From Parastagonospora avenae f. sp. tritici 18332-5 (lineage: Eukaryota; Ascomycota; Dothideomycetes; Pleosporales; Phaeosphaeriaceae): a DNA stretch of 64,000 nt. Positions 45,013-55,926 of this stretch are shown one piece after another. A program made the position numbers and the translations under genes. The DNA is taken from positions 248,001 through 312,000 of the forward strand of contig JAFJTR010000028.1 in the NCBI GenBank assembly GCA_022559985.1, written 5' to 3'. Under the pieces are notes generated by a model. That model did no database searches, was not told where the DNA came from, and saw nothing but the letters and a program-made list of their open reading frames with translations. Position 1 is the first letter of the stretch; every line of letters starts with the position of its first letter.

Positions 45013-47251
45013 TCATCGCTCAACCTTGGGATACTGGTTCAGCATAGCCATGACGGCTACCCCAATGGCGACAACAGCGACCATAGCTCCAACTGGGCCT
45101 CCATGATACATGAGATCTGAGCGACCTGGCTGCCGAGTTACTAGAGTGTTTGATGGCTTCGCGTCCACTTTAGCACTGTCATGCTCAACAGTATGACCAT
45201 TCGTCATGTGCGCTCGGCGGAGTATCTCTTCGGTGCCATCTTCATCGAGGTCCTTGTCCTTGATGATGGTGATCTCGCCTTCTTCCGCCTCATGGTCATC
45301 CTCAGATCCATCATGTCCTGAAGATGGGGCAGCTCTTGACGATGGACTATTGGTCCTGCTTCGTCGTCTAGCTTCACGGCTGGACGCCCTCACATTGTCT
45401 CGCCGAATGCTCTCGATCATTTCTGCCAAAGTCTTACGGTCTGCTTCGGCGGTCTCAGCACGCTCACGGTATCGTTCCATTTGCTGTTTCATTTCGCTCA
45501 TCTCGCTCATCATCAGATCCAGACGCTGTTGCAGTTGCGAAGTGGCACCGGCAGCATCTGGCGAGGCAAATCCATTCTCCAGTCCTGTGGTCTTCTCATT
45601 TAGCTCGGCATCGTCATCTTCAATGGTGCCGTTTGCGTGCTCCAAGTCTTCTTCCTCGGGCTCCTGCTTTGATTCGCGCTCGAGTCGGCTGGCACGTTCC
45701 TCGGCGTCTTCTCTCGCCCGACGCTCCTCAGTCAACATTGCCTCTAAGTCCCGGAGGCGAACGCTTTGTGATTCAATCTCTTTCTTTGCACTAGTCAATG
45801 CTTCGTTCAGAGAAGACATCTGCGCATCCGACCGCACGGGTGATCCTGTCTTCTGGCGCTCGGTGTCCGACCTTCTAAGCGAGGATGCGGCGTCTGGTTT
45901 GGCAGGCAGTGGCTGCTGTGGTGGTGGAGCAGGTGGATCTGAGAATCTCGCCTTCAGGCTATTATCCTTCACAGGAGAGATCTTGGTTGGGTCAATAGGC
46001 GATGCTTTGGTAGTGTCTTTCTTGGGATCCGCAGTTAGAATAGCGTTGATGTACTGATGAGTCTGTTGTAGCTCTTGTGATTGTTGTTTGGCAGCTTTAA
46101 TCTCGGCCTAGAAGTCTTAGTATTTCTCATCATTCACGAGATGGTCAACTTACATTCAGCTTTTTGACTACCTGCTCCATTGTGATAGGCTGGAGCCAGA
46201 AGTTGGGGTGCCGTGGCTGTTGCATGCCGTTACCATAGGCAGCGATGGCACCAGGGCCTTGCATCCGCTGGCTGTTAATCGAGCCCTGGCTTGATGTCCG
46301 GCCGCGCATGTTGGCTAGCTGTTGCTGGCCATTGGGCCCCATCATGTTGGCCATTTGCTGGTTCTCCAGCTCTCCAAAGTTGAGGTCCATCATATCACCA
46401 GCGGATCTGGCATATATGCCGGCGTGCTCGACGCGTGCAGCGACCTTGTGGTGCACGATTGTCTTTTGATCTTCGCTAACGATGTCGATGCCGAGTTCCA
46501 GCATATCTTGCTCCCGCAGCTCGTGTGGGTCAGAATCCCGGTTCTCCTGCGACAGCCGAGCACCGTTCACAAACGTTCCGTTGGATGACTTGACGTCTCG
46601 GATCCATATCTTGCCCTGTCGGTCCGCCCATACTTCAGCGTGCTGTCTCGAGAGGACTTTGGAGTCGAAGTAGCCGTTCAGAGGTGTGGGTATTGTTTTG
46701 TTGTTGGTCTGTCGTCCTATGCGAAGGACGTCGGGAAAGAAGGGGACGGTGATGGTCTTGCGTTCGAAGGTGCCGTTCATCGGCATGAGGTGCAGCACGG
46801 CGGTCTGTTCTTGGCCCTGAGCCCTCGGCACGCCATTTTGTTGCTGCGCCTGTACAGCGCCGTTACTCTGAGAGGGAACCATAGGGGCGGGCGATTGCAG
46901 CGCGCTCATGGCCGATGCTGCTGACGAGCCGGGGCCTGCCGATGCGACGGGCTGGGGGCGTGCTGTTGTTATTCCGGCGATGGGCTCGGTCTTGGTCGCG
47001 GGCCAGAGTCCCTTGGGGGCCTTCGTTTTGCGGGCAGCCCACGCTGGATCGGTGCCGTTTGGCGGCGCGACGCCGTTTGACTGTGACGAGGCGGCAGATA
47101 TGGTCGACGTGGTCGATGCCTGTGACGACAGCGACGAGCTGGAATTTGACCGCTGGGCGCTCTTACGCGGCATAAAGGCTCCGTTGGGGTTACCTGCCTC
47201 GGCGCTCCATGGCTGCCGATTGAGGTTCTGGGGGAGCGCGACTGCCGTCAT
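45013..47251 (-). CDS. pro45: STRIPAK-type FHA protein with C-terminal TM anchor
   Basis: Exons 47251-46154 and 46107-45013, split by a 46 nt GTAAGT...TCTAG intron, encode 730 residues. A low-complexity Ser/Gln/Pro N-terminus is followed by an FHA domain (~170-260) with VLRIGRQ, LSRQHAEVW and SSNGTFVNG, the phosphothreonine-binding Arg, Ser-Arg-x-His and Asn residues. A long coiled coil follows (SQLQQRLDLMMSEMSEMKQQ...), then an acidic stretch and a single tail-anchor helix (GAMVAVVAIGVAVMAML) next to the C-terminus. This order is that of SLMAP, yeast Far9/Far10 (Vps64) and Sordaria PRO45, components of the STRIPAK kinase-phosphatase complex at ER, nuclear envelope and mitochondria, needed for sexual development and hyphal fusion. 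Confidence 0.88.
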
Positions 47252-48211
47252 TGGGGTGGAATCGGAAGCAACACGCCGCTGCGTCTCAGGGACACTTTTC
47301 TTGAGATGCCCGTCCTCTCCGCTTCAGCGGCTCGACGGCAGCGTCACAACACCAAAGGCAGTCAGAGGCGACAGCGACAATCGGCAGTCGAATCAGGAAC
47401 TCATGCGTCGCGGAATGATGCAGTGGTCGGGCGGTGCAGCGGGTGGGAAGTGGAGGGAGTCGCGCGGTGGCCGAATGTCGTGTGCTGGTCGTGGAAGCCC
47501 GTGCGACGTCAGGTCGATGCAGGCGCTGCAGACTGGCGCAGAGCACGACAGCAGGGCCTGGAGAATGTCGAATATGCGAAAATGGCCGCGGATCGGGCGT
47601 GGCGATGGGCGGTGGGGAGCTTTTTCGGGTGCGGGTGGTCTAAGGAGACAGGAGTGAGGTGTCGTTGTCGTCGGGCCTTGTCCCACTGCTGCGACGCTGA
47701 CTGGCCAGCCCTGGGTGTGCGAGATGCAGGCGTGATGTGGTTGTAGAGAAGACGACGGCACGGGCACGAAAGGTTAGAGGACAGGATTGTTGCTGGAACG
47801 ACAAACACGCTATACTACGGGATGATAAGACAATGCTGGGGCGGTTCGCTTCATTCCTGCGGCGAAGTGAAAGGGCATCCAAAGTCACGTGCTCTGCGCG
47901 GCAAGCGAGTTGGCTGCGTCAGAGGTAGAGAGTGTCCAAGACAATGTTTAGGGTTGGACTTGTTACAGCCCAGCTGGCATCGCGACTACACACATGCGTA
48001 TTAGCGGACATTGTATACTGTCAACATTGACATGTGGACGTTAGCTTCCGTCATGCATTCCATGGCTCTTCTTTCCTGGGGTGCAGTGGTGCTCGTCTTG
48101 GCGGGTGCACGAGCCGCCCCGGGGGCTTGAAGTGGGACGGCCGAACTACAGAGACCACCGAGTTTCTTCTCCGCATTTGCTCGATTGAAGGTTCACAGCG
48201 TAGAAGTCAGT
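47252..48211. promoter_or_regulatory. Divergent intergenic region, PRO45-like/MGR2
   Basis: About 960 bases with the two promoters and probably a long 5' leader for the FHA gene. G-rich frames here have no coding character. Confidence 0.35.
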
Positions 48212-48757
48212 ATGCCGGTGCCTGTTTCCTCCATGCCGCAAGGGGCGCGTGGCCCGTCTACACTTGACAAGCGTATGAAACAGCCATTTGCAACCTGTAG
48301 CAGACCGGCTAACAGCACGCAGTGAAGATGGGTGGCATGATGGGTGGATGTATGTCGCATGGAGACGAATGTGATGGACTGTGACCTGACATCTGAGCAG
48401 CCGTCGGCCTCATCATTGGCTTCATATTTGGTGCGCATAGTCTGCCCGCCTAAATACCCACTCTGACTTTCCAGGCTTCACCAACATTGTCCGCTTTGGT
48501 CCCGGGCCAAATGGAATGCTGCGAACATTGGGACAGTACATGATGGGATCAGCCGCCACCTTTGGGTATGTGCCGCGCCAAGTCGTATCATACGAGCGCT
48601 GACAATCGTTGGTAGCTTCTTCATGGCCATCGGTACCACGATCCGAACAGACAGCTCGCCCATTGCCACCGAGGCTTTCAGCAGAGTTAATCGAACACCC
48701 ACCATGCTACAGCGCCAATACCGAAGTCTCAGCGCCCCTCGCGACGCGAAGAACTAG
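48212..48757 (+). CDS. MGR2: Mgr2/ROMO1 family TIM23-channel subunit
   Basis: Five exons, 48212-48272, 48323-48349, 48401-48430, 48475-48565 and 48616-48757, encode 116 residues. Introns are 50, 51, 44 and 50 nt, all GT-AG. Exons two and three are only 27 and 30 nt. The product has the family order: a short N-terminus ending STLDKLK, a first glycine-rich helix MGGMMGGSVGLIIGFIFGG, then RFGPGPNGMLRTLGQYM and a second helix GSAATFGFFMAIGTTIR. The GPGPxGxxRTLG(K/Q)Y loop is diagnostic. Mgr2 is the lateral gatekeeper of the TIM23 translocase in the mitochondrial inner membrane. All exons are short, so no long continuous frame reveals the gene. The tail after the second helix (TDSSPIATEAFSRV...) is polar, as in other fungal Mgr2. 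Confidence 0.92.
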
Positions 48758-49088
48758 CCATAGACTCATGCAGAGAGCGGAGAATAGGACATCCTCGATC
48801 GAACAGAGGCCTGTACAACACCATGAACAGATGCATACGAAGACATGTACATATAACGTGAGCGAAGAGCAAACACCAGACAGCACCATTGTTGCTGCAC
48901 GGTGGGCATTAGCAGGTCTTGGGATCAGTTTACCAATGCTATTGCAAGAGACATTTTGATTGTTCTTTGTCGGAAATCATCCCAAACTTTCTTCTCTTCC
49001 TCTCAGTTTGTCGTACAGCATTATTTATAGAGTACCTTCCCTTCTCTTTCCTTCATTACATTCCCCACGCGACTAATCATCTACTGAA
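48758..49088. other. Intergenic, MGR2 to CaaX-protein gene
   Basis: About 330 bases with the MGR2 3' flank and the next gene's promoter; CT-rich near 49000. Nothing else seen. Confidence 0.3.
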
Positions 49089-49502
49089 ATGGCCAATCTA
49101 GAAGCCGACATCGCCACGGCCCGACGCCCTTCCCTCCTCATAGACACAGACACGGACTGCTGCGCCGCATCGAGCTCCGCCGCCCTTCTTGCTCCGCTTG
49201 ACGCCCTACTTAAGGACCTTCTCGAAGTGCAAATAAGGCTCGAAAATCACAAAGCTCACCAGGCACGATTGGACTGCGACAGCATGGCGTCTTACGTCAA
49301 GGATTGGGCAGATCAGCTCCGCTTGGTGCTTCGCAGCCTGAACGACGCGGAAGTGCAGAGATCGGCGGAGGTTCTGCGGGGTTTGGATTGGTACAATGCG
49401 AATCTGGCGGCGTGTAGGGAGGATCGTGAGAAGATGATGCAAGCGCTGAGAGAGCAGTTTGAGAAGAAGAGTGCGGGGGGAGTATGTTGCGCCATTACGT
49501 GA
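49089..49502 (+). CDS. Small helical protein with C-terminal CaaX box
   Basis: Single exon, 137 residues. A Ser/Ala-rich N-terminus is followed by two long amphipathic helices (LLKDLLEVQIRLENHKAHQARL; VKDWADQLRLVLRSLNDAEV) and a basic/acidic helix (CREDREKMMQALREQFEKK). It ends GGVCCAIT, so the last four residues CAIT form a CaaX box with an extra Cys before it. Such an end normally directs farnesylation, optionally with palmitoylation, and membrane attachment. The Gly-Gly spacer after a Lys pair is also common before prenylation sites. I recognise no enzyme or GTPase motif. The gene may encode a small membrane-tethered scaffold; the function is unknown. Confidence 0.7.
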   Translation: MANLEADIATARRPSLLIDTDTDCCAASSSAALLAPLDALLKDLLEVQIRLENHKAHQARLDCDSMASYVKDWADQLRLVLRSLNDAEVQRSAEVLRGLDWYNANLAACREDREKMMQALREQFEKKSAGGVCCAIT

Positions 49503-50230
49503 AGGAGGTCTGATGAAGCACAAGTCGCGTTGCTATCTGGCTTCTCGATGGTGGTGCCCTTGACAAGAAGAATAAAGGCTATTGCTTATTGTTATGTTAG
49601 GTGGAGTCAGGGCTTTCAAGCTTCTACACGCGACTTCGTCATATGCAGCGTGGCTTCCACACTCAAGTAGATGTGATCCGCCGCCAAAGGTAAGCACACC
49701 TGCATCCCCCAACACAAATAAACATCACTGCGCTACCATAAATCTGTCCCTGTAATAATGTATGCGCTCCTCTCATGACCCTCAACTAGCCGCTGGGACC
49801 ATACTACCTACGCCGTTGACTAGTGTTCGTACGTGCGACCGCGACCATCCTATCTAGACTCCTGATTGAAGCCACACCTATATCAGGGTATCTTGTACGT
49901 CTTGGCAGATGGGCACATTTGTGGCATGCATCTTTACAAGGGCAACCCTTTCAATCCGCTTGGTCTGACCTATCAACACCGCCAACGCCATCAACGCCAC
50001 GACATCGCATGAGCACCTCACCTGGTTATGAAGCCCATATCTTGACGTGTCTGCCCCTACGCAACGCTCGAAAGATCTTACAGCGAGCTTTGTCATGATC
50101 AACGACATCACAGAGTAAGCCGCCTTCACATTTTGAACTGATGCAAAGCTGTTTATCACGGTGCTCTTACAAACTGCTTCTCCCTCTTCTTCTACATCGT
50201 GTTCTTGTCACACCTCTCTTTACCTCCAAC
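49503..50230. other. Intergenic, CaaX-protein gene to F-box gene
   Basis: About 730 bases. Short frames only. The right ~100 bases are the CT-rich leader of the F-box gene. Confidence 0.3.
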
Positions 50231-51342
50231 ATGGCCATCTCACTTTTAGACCTGCCTGCAGAGTTGCTTGTTTCCATCGTATCCTTCTTACATGTCAGAG
50301 ACTTGCTCAAGTTCTCTAAATGCTCGCGTTTTGCTCGCTGTGTTGGAAATTCAAGTCTTCATACCCTGAAACTTGACTTCTGTAATCCACCTTGTGGACG
50401 ATACTTCCGCCTTGCTACAGGAAATATCGCTCGCTTGAGATGTCCTAGCCGTGCGTCCTCTCCATTCAGACGACTAATAGCATCAACACATACGCGATCG
50501 TGTCGAACGAGCTCGGCTTCGCTCAGCAGCAAGCTTCGGTTGAACGAGGAAGGTCCAGGCACAATATTTGTACTCATACTTGACGCTCAGGATTACGAGG
50601 ATAAAGTGCTCGTCAACTTCCACTCTAAGCTTATATCCTGTATATTGGCTCGGTATCACAACATCCAGAACCTTGACATATCTATATGGGCATTGACCTT
50701 CCCGATGGCAAAGGCCATACCAGGGCTCCAAGGACTACGCTCGCTATCAATTGTTATACAGGAGACTGGATACGCGAGGGCCACTCGGTGGGGATCCCCT
50801 GCTACTCAGACTGCAGCATGGCAGGCGCTGACTACATCTACTGCCTGGACCGATGGGCTGCGCACCCTCAAGATCAACAACGCCGACATCATGCAACCAG
50901 ATTTATCGACGCTTCTGAAGCATGCTCCAAGGTGTCAGAAACTAAGTATAATCAAATGTAAAGCTGTTGATACAGCGCTTTGGAGCTTCCTGGGCATCGA
51001 GTCGGATGGTCGAACAACCTTGCGAGTCCTCGTGGTGGAGCAATGCGACACATTTCTAGGTGAAGCGGCCATAAACGCAATCGGGAAGATGGAATCTCTG
51101 CAAGTAAGACAAAACTTGGCACTTCAATGCAACTATTGCTAAAAAAAAAACAGCATCTTGACCTCCATGACTGCCGTGAAGTATTCTGCAATGCCATCAA
51201 ACAGACGAACGACAACAAATGGCACATTCCCGTCATGATACCTCCCAGGGCCATCACTGAATCAGAAGAAGACATACTCGAAGCCGATTCAGATTGCGGC
51301 AGTAGTGAAGGCGACGAGTACTTTGCAGCAAAGATTCGGTAA
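50231..51342 (+). CDS. F-box protein with leucine-rich repeat-like region
   Basis: Exons 50231-51103 and 51154-51342, joined over a 50 nt GTAAGA...ACAG intron with an A10 run before the acceptor, encode 353 residues. The N-terminal LLDLPAELLVSIVSFLHVRD LLKFSKCSR is an F-box, which would dock on Skp1 in an SCF ubiquitin ligase. The rest has spaced LxxLxI segments (IQNLDISIWAL, LRSLSIVIQ, LRTLKINNAD, CQKLSIIKCK, LRVLVVEQCD, LQHLDLHDC) typical of irregular LRRs in fungal F-box proteins. The C-terminus is acidic. The substrate is unknown. F-box/LRR genes are numerous and fast-evolving in filamentous fungi. Confidence 0.8.
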
Positions 51343-51515
51343 AGTGTTGATTCGATTCGACGAGACCATCTCGAGATCATGCAGATCATTCGGGGCTCCT
51401 GTCATCTATCTAGTACTACGTATGCGGGTATAACCATCCAACAAGTCCCATCAAACAGACAGTCGTGAGCGTCGTGATGAGTGCCTGACTAACATGCCAA
51501 AGATCTTCAACCTGT

Positions 51516-52640
51516 TCAAATCTCCTTCTCGTCTCCATCCGTCTCTGGCGTCTGTTGACTTGAGCTGTCAGAAACTGACTTAATGATCGATCGAGCATCA
51601 CGGCTTGCCGCGTCGCGAAGATAACTGGAGTAATCAGACACGCGCTGAGACTTAAGCTGCCACTCCCGATCGCGATGGAGCTGTTCCTGGCGAATGCGCT
51701 CGTGATCGTTGACGACATGCTGGCGTGTCGGGTACCCCACTGCACCACGCTGGTGAACAAAGTGCGCCTGCTTTGCAGACCCACGACGCATCCTCTCAAG
51801 ACTGCGTTGCTTGATCATGCTACCCAGAGGCTTCTTAAAACTCATGCGCTTGCGCTTTTCGCGCTCCACGCGCTCATCCTCTTCCCTCTGAACACGCAGT
51901 GCGACGTGGTACTTCTCGCTCAGATACGCGCCGATCATCGCAGGACTCCAGGACGCAATCCACGCGATGCCCTCGGTGAACTCCTTACTCTCGAAAAGGT
52001 TCGCGAGCAGTTCTTCCGCGTCGGTGGGGGTGATAATATTCGCCTCCATCTCGGCATAGATCTCGCGGTACAGCACGCCAACGCGGAACTGGCGCATTGC
52101 GTCGTCGAGTGCGCGTGCACAAGCTGGGTCGTTGAGCATGTACCAGTACGACATGAGCCCGTCGTAGAGTTCGGCGATGCTCGGGCCGTTGTCGAAGACC
52201 GGCTCGGAGGGCAGGTTGAAGCCGTTGGTTACGCGGAGAGTGAGCATTTGAGCCATGTCCTGGAGGCGCGCGAGGAGGGCGTAGTACAGGTCTTCAAAGT
52301 CCTCGAGAGGACGCTCGGTGACTGGCTTGTCGAGACGTACACTGACATCTTGACGCAGGCGCGCGGCGTCTCTGGCCAGGCTGGTCAGTGGGCTGAGGGT
52401 GCTGACGCCGGCGTAGAGGCGGTCGTGGAGAGTCTTGAGGGAGGGGTTGTATGGGTCGTGCTTTGCGGCGGCGCCGAATAGCTTGGTGTGCTCGTCGATG
52501 CTGATCAGGTAGCTGCTGAGATCGACGAGGTTGCGGATGATTTGCTCCGGATCGTGGGAGTCAGTGGCGGCTTTGACCTGTGCCTCTGTGGCGGCGGGTT
52601 GGAATGGAGGGAGAGCCTGCATGCTGGAGTGGCCAGGCAT
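51516..52640 (-). CDS. Uncharacterised helical fungal protein
   Basis: Single exon, 374 residues from the ATG at 52640 (MPGHSSMQALPPFQ). The frame stays open 105 codons further upstream, but that part is His/Ser/Thr-rich, contains no convincing motif and is taken as leader. The body is mostly helical (DPEQIIRNLVDLSSYLISID; ELYDGLMSYWYMLNDPACAR; EELLANLFESKEFTEGIAWI). A strongly basic stretch follows (EREKRKRMSFKKPLGSMIKQ), then a polar tail rich in Ser/Asp. No transmembrane helix or signal peptide is seen. I recognise no family; the basic segment could be a nuclear targeting or nucleic-acid-binding patch. The long plus-strand frame here is an antisense shadow. Confidence 0.75.
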   Translation of the reverse strand: MPGHSSMQALPPFQPAATEAQVKAATDSHDPEQIIRNLVDLSSYLISIDEHTKLFGAAAKHDPYNPSLKTLHDRLYAGVSTLSPLTSLARDAARLRQDVSVRLDKPVTERPLEDFEDLYYALLARLQDMAQMLTLRVTNGFNLPSEPVFDNGPSIAELYDGLMSYWYMLNDPACARALDDAMRQFRVGVLYREIYAEMEANIITPTDAEELLANLFESKEFTEGIAWIASWSPAMIGAYLSEKYHVALRVQREEDERVEREKRKRMSFKKPLGSMIKQRSLERMRRGSAKQAHFVHQRGAVGYPTRQHVVNDHERIRQEQLHRDREWQLKSQRVSDYSSYLRDAASRDARSIIKSVSDSSSQQTPETDGDEKEI

Positions 52641-53713
52641 GTTTCTCAGATGATGGTATCTGTGAACGTGGTGTGTGGTGTGTGGTATGTGGTTTGAGGG
52701 AAAGTAGATCGTGAAATGTGAGGTTTCTGCAAAAGATTTTGAAGAGTGTGCTGTGTGGGAATTGAGGTTGAGCAGAGCTTGAAAGATTCTCGGCATTCGA
52801 GAAGTCGTTGTGGACTCGGCGGAAAGAAGGGGGCTGGTAGCGAGTTGGATGAGAGTAAGGTGAGGTGAAAGGGACACCCGTGGGCGGGTAGACGAGTGTC
52901 CCTCTTCTGCTATTATTCGCCCTGGTAGACAAAAGATTTTGAATATCGTTGGCAATTAATGTATGGTAGACAAGGGTCGTGTACTGGGACTTATTTGAGG
53001 GCGACCGTAGTATCGCGATGGTTTGTCGTCATGGGAACCAGTGAGCTAGACTCCGACAATTTCGATTGTGAAAACGATCAACTCTACGATTACGAGACAC
53101 AAATACTAGAGCTCTGTTAGAATAAGGTTCCACTTGAAATATGTGTTGCTATGATGATCATTTCGAACGTGGTCGCAGGTTATAAGCTGATGCTGGTGCT
53201 GCGATTGGTGTTTGTTGTCGTTCCTTCACCACCATATCTCGTCCTACAGCCCTTCACCTGGATTACTAGCTACCTAAATAATCCGATGAGTCACCAAAGT
53301 ATGGCAGCGGGACTCGCGCCAGCCACTTGCGGTACTAATGGCGCACACAGAGGTGTAATCACTTGAGATCATTGGCGACACTACCCAGGCGGCAAGACCT
53401 GCGACGAAGTGAGGCACCACTGGAATGGTGTATCATTCGAGAGCCCGTCAAGCTTTCAGATGAGTTCATGAAGAGTATTCAAACGTCAATTAGAGAAGCT
53501 GCAGATTTTGACCCGTCGAAGCATGTCCATTGTCACTAGATCCGAAACATGTAGTATATTTACCTGAGTGCTAACAATGCAAAGTGTCGTAATACTTCGG
53601 AATTTGCAAGTACGGCTCCGTCATCACTCAAAGATTTCAAAGATACCATAGCTAGTACCAACAAGACACAACAGGAAGCGTCCTCACAGCACATTACATC
53701 CATGCTAGAGAAT
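52641..53713. other. Intergenic, 1.1 kb
   Basis: The left part is the leader and promoter of the gene at 51516-52640. The rest carries only short frames with no coding pattern, RNA gene or clear repeat. Confidence 0.3.
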
Positions 53714-54214
53714 TCATCTCCTATCAAGCCTCGAAACAGGCGCTGGTGGCGGTCCTTGTGCATCACGTATTTCCCTATTTGCACCGTCCAGCTGGCTCTG
53801 CGCAACCGCTATCATTTCCCTTGTTATCACAAGACTCTTCCTCATGCTCCTAAGATCGATTTGCAATACTGCCCGTCCCTTCATCGTGTCTGGCTCCTTG
53901 AGCGCCGCTGCCTCTAGTGGGCCAAGGATCGTTTCGAGATCGCGACAGCTCTCCTCCGCCTTCTCTATGTACGGCGGGTAGATACGAACGGTTTGACGTG
54001 CCAACTCGATTCTTCGAGACTTAAGTGGAACGCCCGACTGATAGACTGCTAGATCGAGATCGTCGTCAAGGCCTGGAAGCTGGGCTGAGACGGCTTCAAA
54101 TGCTTCATAGATCTGTTCTGCTTTCTCTAGAATGGTAGTAAAAGCTTTACTTTCCTTCGGAGTATCTAGATTGAGTTCGACGTTGAGATGGTCTGCGATA
54201 CTGCGACCGGACAT
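53714..54214 (-). CDS. Small uncharacterised helical protein
   Basis: Single exon, 166 residues from an ATG at 54214. Long charged helices predominate (SKAFTTILEKAEQIYEAFEA; PPYIEKAEESCRDLETILGP; MRKSLVITREMIAVAQSQL), with a Pro-rich end PPPAPVSRLDRR. There is no signal peptide, membrane helix or known motif. It is divergent from the gene at 54657. Coding character and a clean Met-to-stop frame support a real gene; the function is unknown. Confidence 0.6.
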   Translation of the reverse strand: MSGRSIADHLNVELNLDTPKESKAFTTILEKAEQIYEAFEAVSAQLPGLDDDLDLAVYQSGVPLKSRRIELARQTVRIYPPYIEKAEESCRDLETILGPLEAAALKEPDTMKGRAVLQIDLRSMRKSLVITREMIAVAQSQLDGANREIRDAQGPPPAPVSRLDRR

Positions 54215-54656
54215 TGGGAAGTATACCCGTCGAGAGGTTTGGCAGGTCGGAAGCTGGAATGTCTGGTAGACTCATCTGGGAACGAAAAACAACAGGTGAA
54301 AGCGCAGGACTCTTTGGTAACTTCTACTAGGTGCTGGTTGAACGTTTCTGGCGTATAAATAAATGGTACTGCTGAAGCAGTTATAGATAAAGAAATCTAA
54401 GTACGTTTGATCAAACGCCAGTGGAAGTATCAGCTGCAGTTTGCACGAGCTGATACTTGGTTTACAGAAGAGCTCACGTGTCCCTCTAGCCTGACTGTCT
54501 GAAATTGTGTTCACTTTCATCTTGTACATAGCCACCCGGGCAAGGTTACGTCAGCAAACACTTGTGCGCGCATCTTTTGCCCCCGCGAAATACTCGTCCG
54601 TCAATCATCTGCATCATCACAAAGCAGATGATAGCAACTCTGAACGATCAAGATCC
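54215..54656. promoter_or_regulatory. Divergent intergenic region
   Basis: About 440 bases between two divergent genes of unknown function. Nothing distinct is visible. Confidence 0.3.
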
Positions 54657-55432
54657 ATGGCCAACGACTACATCAACAACCTCTTGGCGCAAGGCGGACG
54701 TGCACCACTATCGCCAGACGATGTGGAAGTCAAGCGAGCCATAGCCGCTTGTCAGAACTACGAGGCCTTTGAAAAGTAAGAGTACAGCAACACACAGCGT
54801 GTGCTCATGTGCTAAGCCTTACCAGTGCTCCCGTCCTTCCGAACACCATCAACATGCTAAAGGCACCGCCTGTTACAACAACCAACACTATACGTCGACC
54901 TCTCCGTGACTGGGACGACCTATCCAACCTCAAGACGCGCGTCATAAGGAAGCTTCTCAACGTCCTGAAGGAACGCTGCGCGATAGCCCGCGATGCCACA
55001 GACGACAGCCTAACCACTCTCGAGATCTCCACACACATCTTCATCTCCGAGCACGACCCCTTCGAGCCCGCTGCAGGGTTTCCCAAGTACATGAAGACTC
55101 TCAATAAGGCTAAGCTTGCCGGTCGCGCCCTGTTCCCTCCGCAGACTGCCTATCGCGATGCCATCACGGCGCTTCGCATGCTGGTGATTGACCTCGTCGA
55201 ATTGTTGCCGAAGAACCATGCGGACAAGGAGCGCATCAGCAGCGAGTTGAACGAGGGTAGATCGAAGGCTCGCCAGGACGAAGAGATGGTCCAGAGGACT
55301 TTGCACCCAGAGAACACTGGCCTCAAGCCGATGACATACGTGGCCACTGCGCGGATGAGGTTCGATAGCTGGAGCAAGGAGGAAGAGAAACTGAGGGCGT
55401 GGGCAGAAGAGTGTATGGATGCGATGAAGTAG
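54657..55432 (+). CDS. Uncharacterised helical protein
   Basis: Exons 54657-54775 and 54826-55432 with a 50 nt GTAAGA...ACCAG intron (GCTAAG branch-like) give 241 residues. The protein begins MANDYINNLLAQGGRAPLSP. After a Pro/Thr-rich stretch it has an Arg/Lys-rich helix (LSNLKTRVIRKLLNVLKERC), a middle region and a charged C-terminal helix (WSKEEEKLRAWAEECMDAMK). No signal peptide or transmembrane helix. I do not recognise the family. Confidence 0.7.
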
Positions 55433-55926
55433 TGATGGCGGGTTGATGCGGTCATGCTGCGATTAGATTCGCATCATCTCGAACTCTTATGTGCCGAGAT
55501 GCAACATGCTTTTGCGGCAGTCATGCGAGACATCGTGTGTTGTGTGTTTTGCGTTCTGTGAGACAGGACAGCGAGAGCCGCCAGACAGTCGTCGTTCTCT
55601 CGATAGCGCCTGCCAGAGTTTCAAATGCACTTGACAACTGGCACACAGATCACCAGCTTCTTCATGGAGACAAAATGTACACATTCAGTTCAAGTTACCC
55701 AACACAAATGATCGCTAACGTTCCGCTGCCTTATCGAGAAACAACTCGCCATATTCCTTACGTGCTCAAGGTATATCCAAGTATTCAACTCAGAGGCTTC
55801 CTTTTTTTTTCCAACTCTGGACCCCATGATAGCTTCCACATATCCATCCTAAGTCCGTCATCTATCCATGTACACATGATTGCAGTATCATTGCATGCCG
55901 TCTGTGCTTCTTGCGGCGTTGTGTAT
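55433..55926. other. Intergenic between convergent genes
   Basis: About 490 bases between two 3' ends. A T10 run lies near 55803. No gene or RNA recognised. Confidence 0.3.

Noticed and set aside
45206..46057. 283-codon plus-strand frame
   Set aside because: Ser/Arg/Leu-rich shadow of the coiled-coil part of the FHA protein gene on the minus strand.
51675..52481. 268-codon plus-strand frame
   Set aside because: It is fully antisense to the coherent minus-strand gene 51516-52640 and has a Val/Gly-rich random-looking translation.
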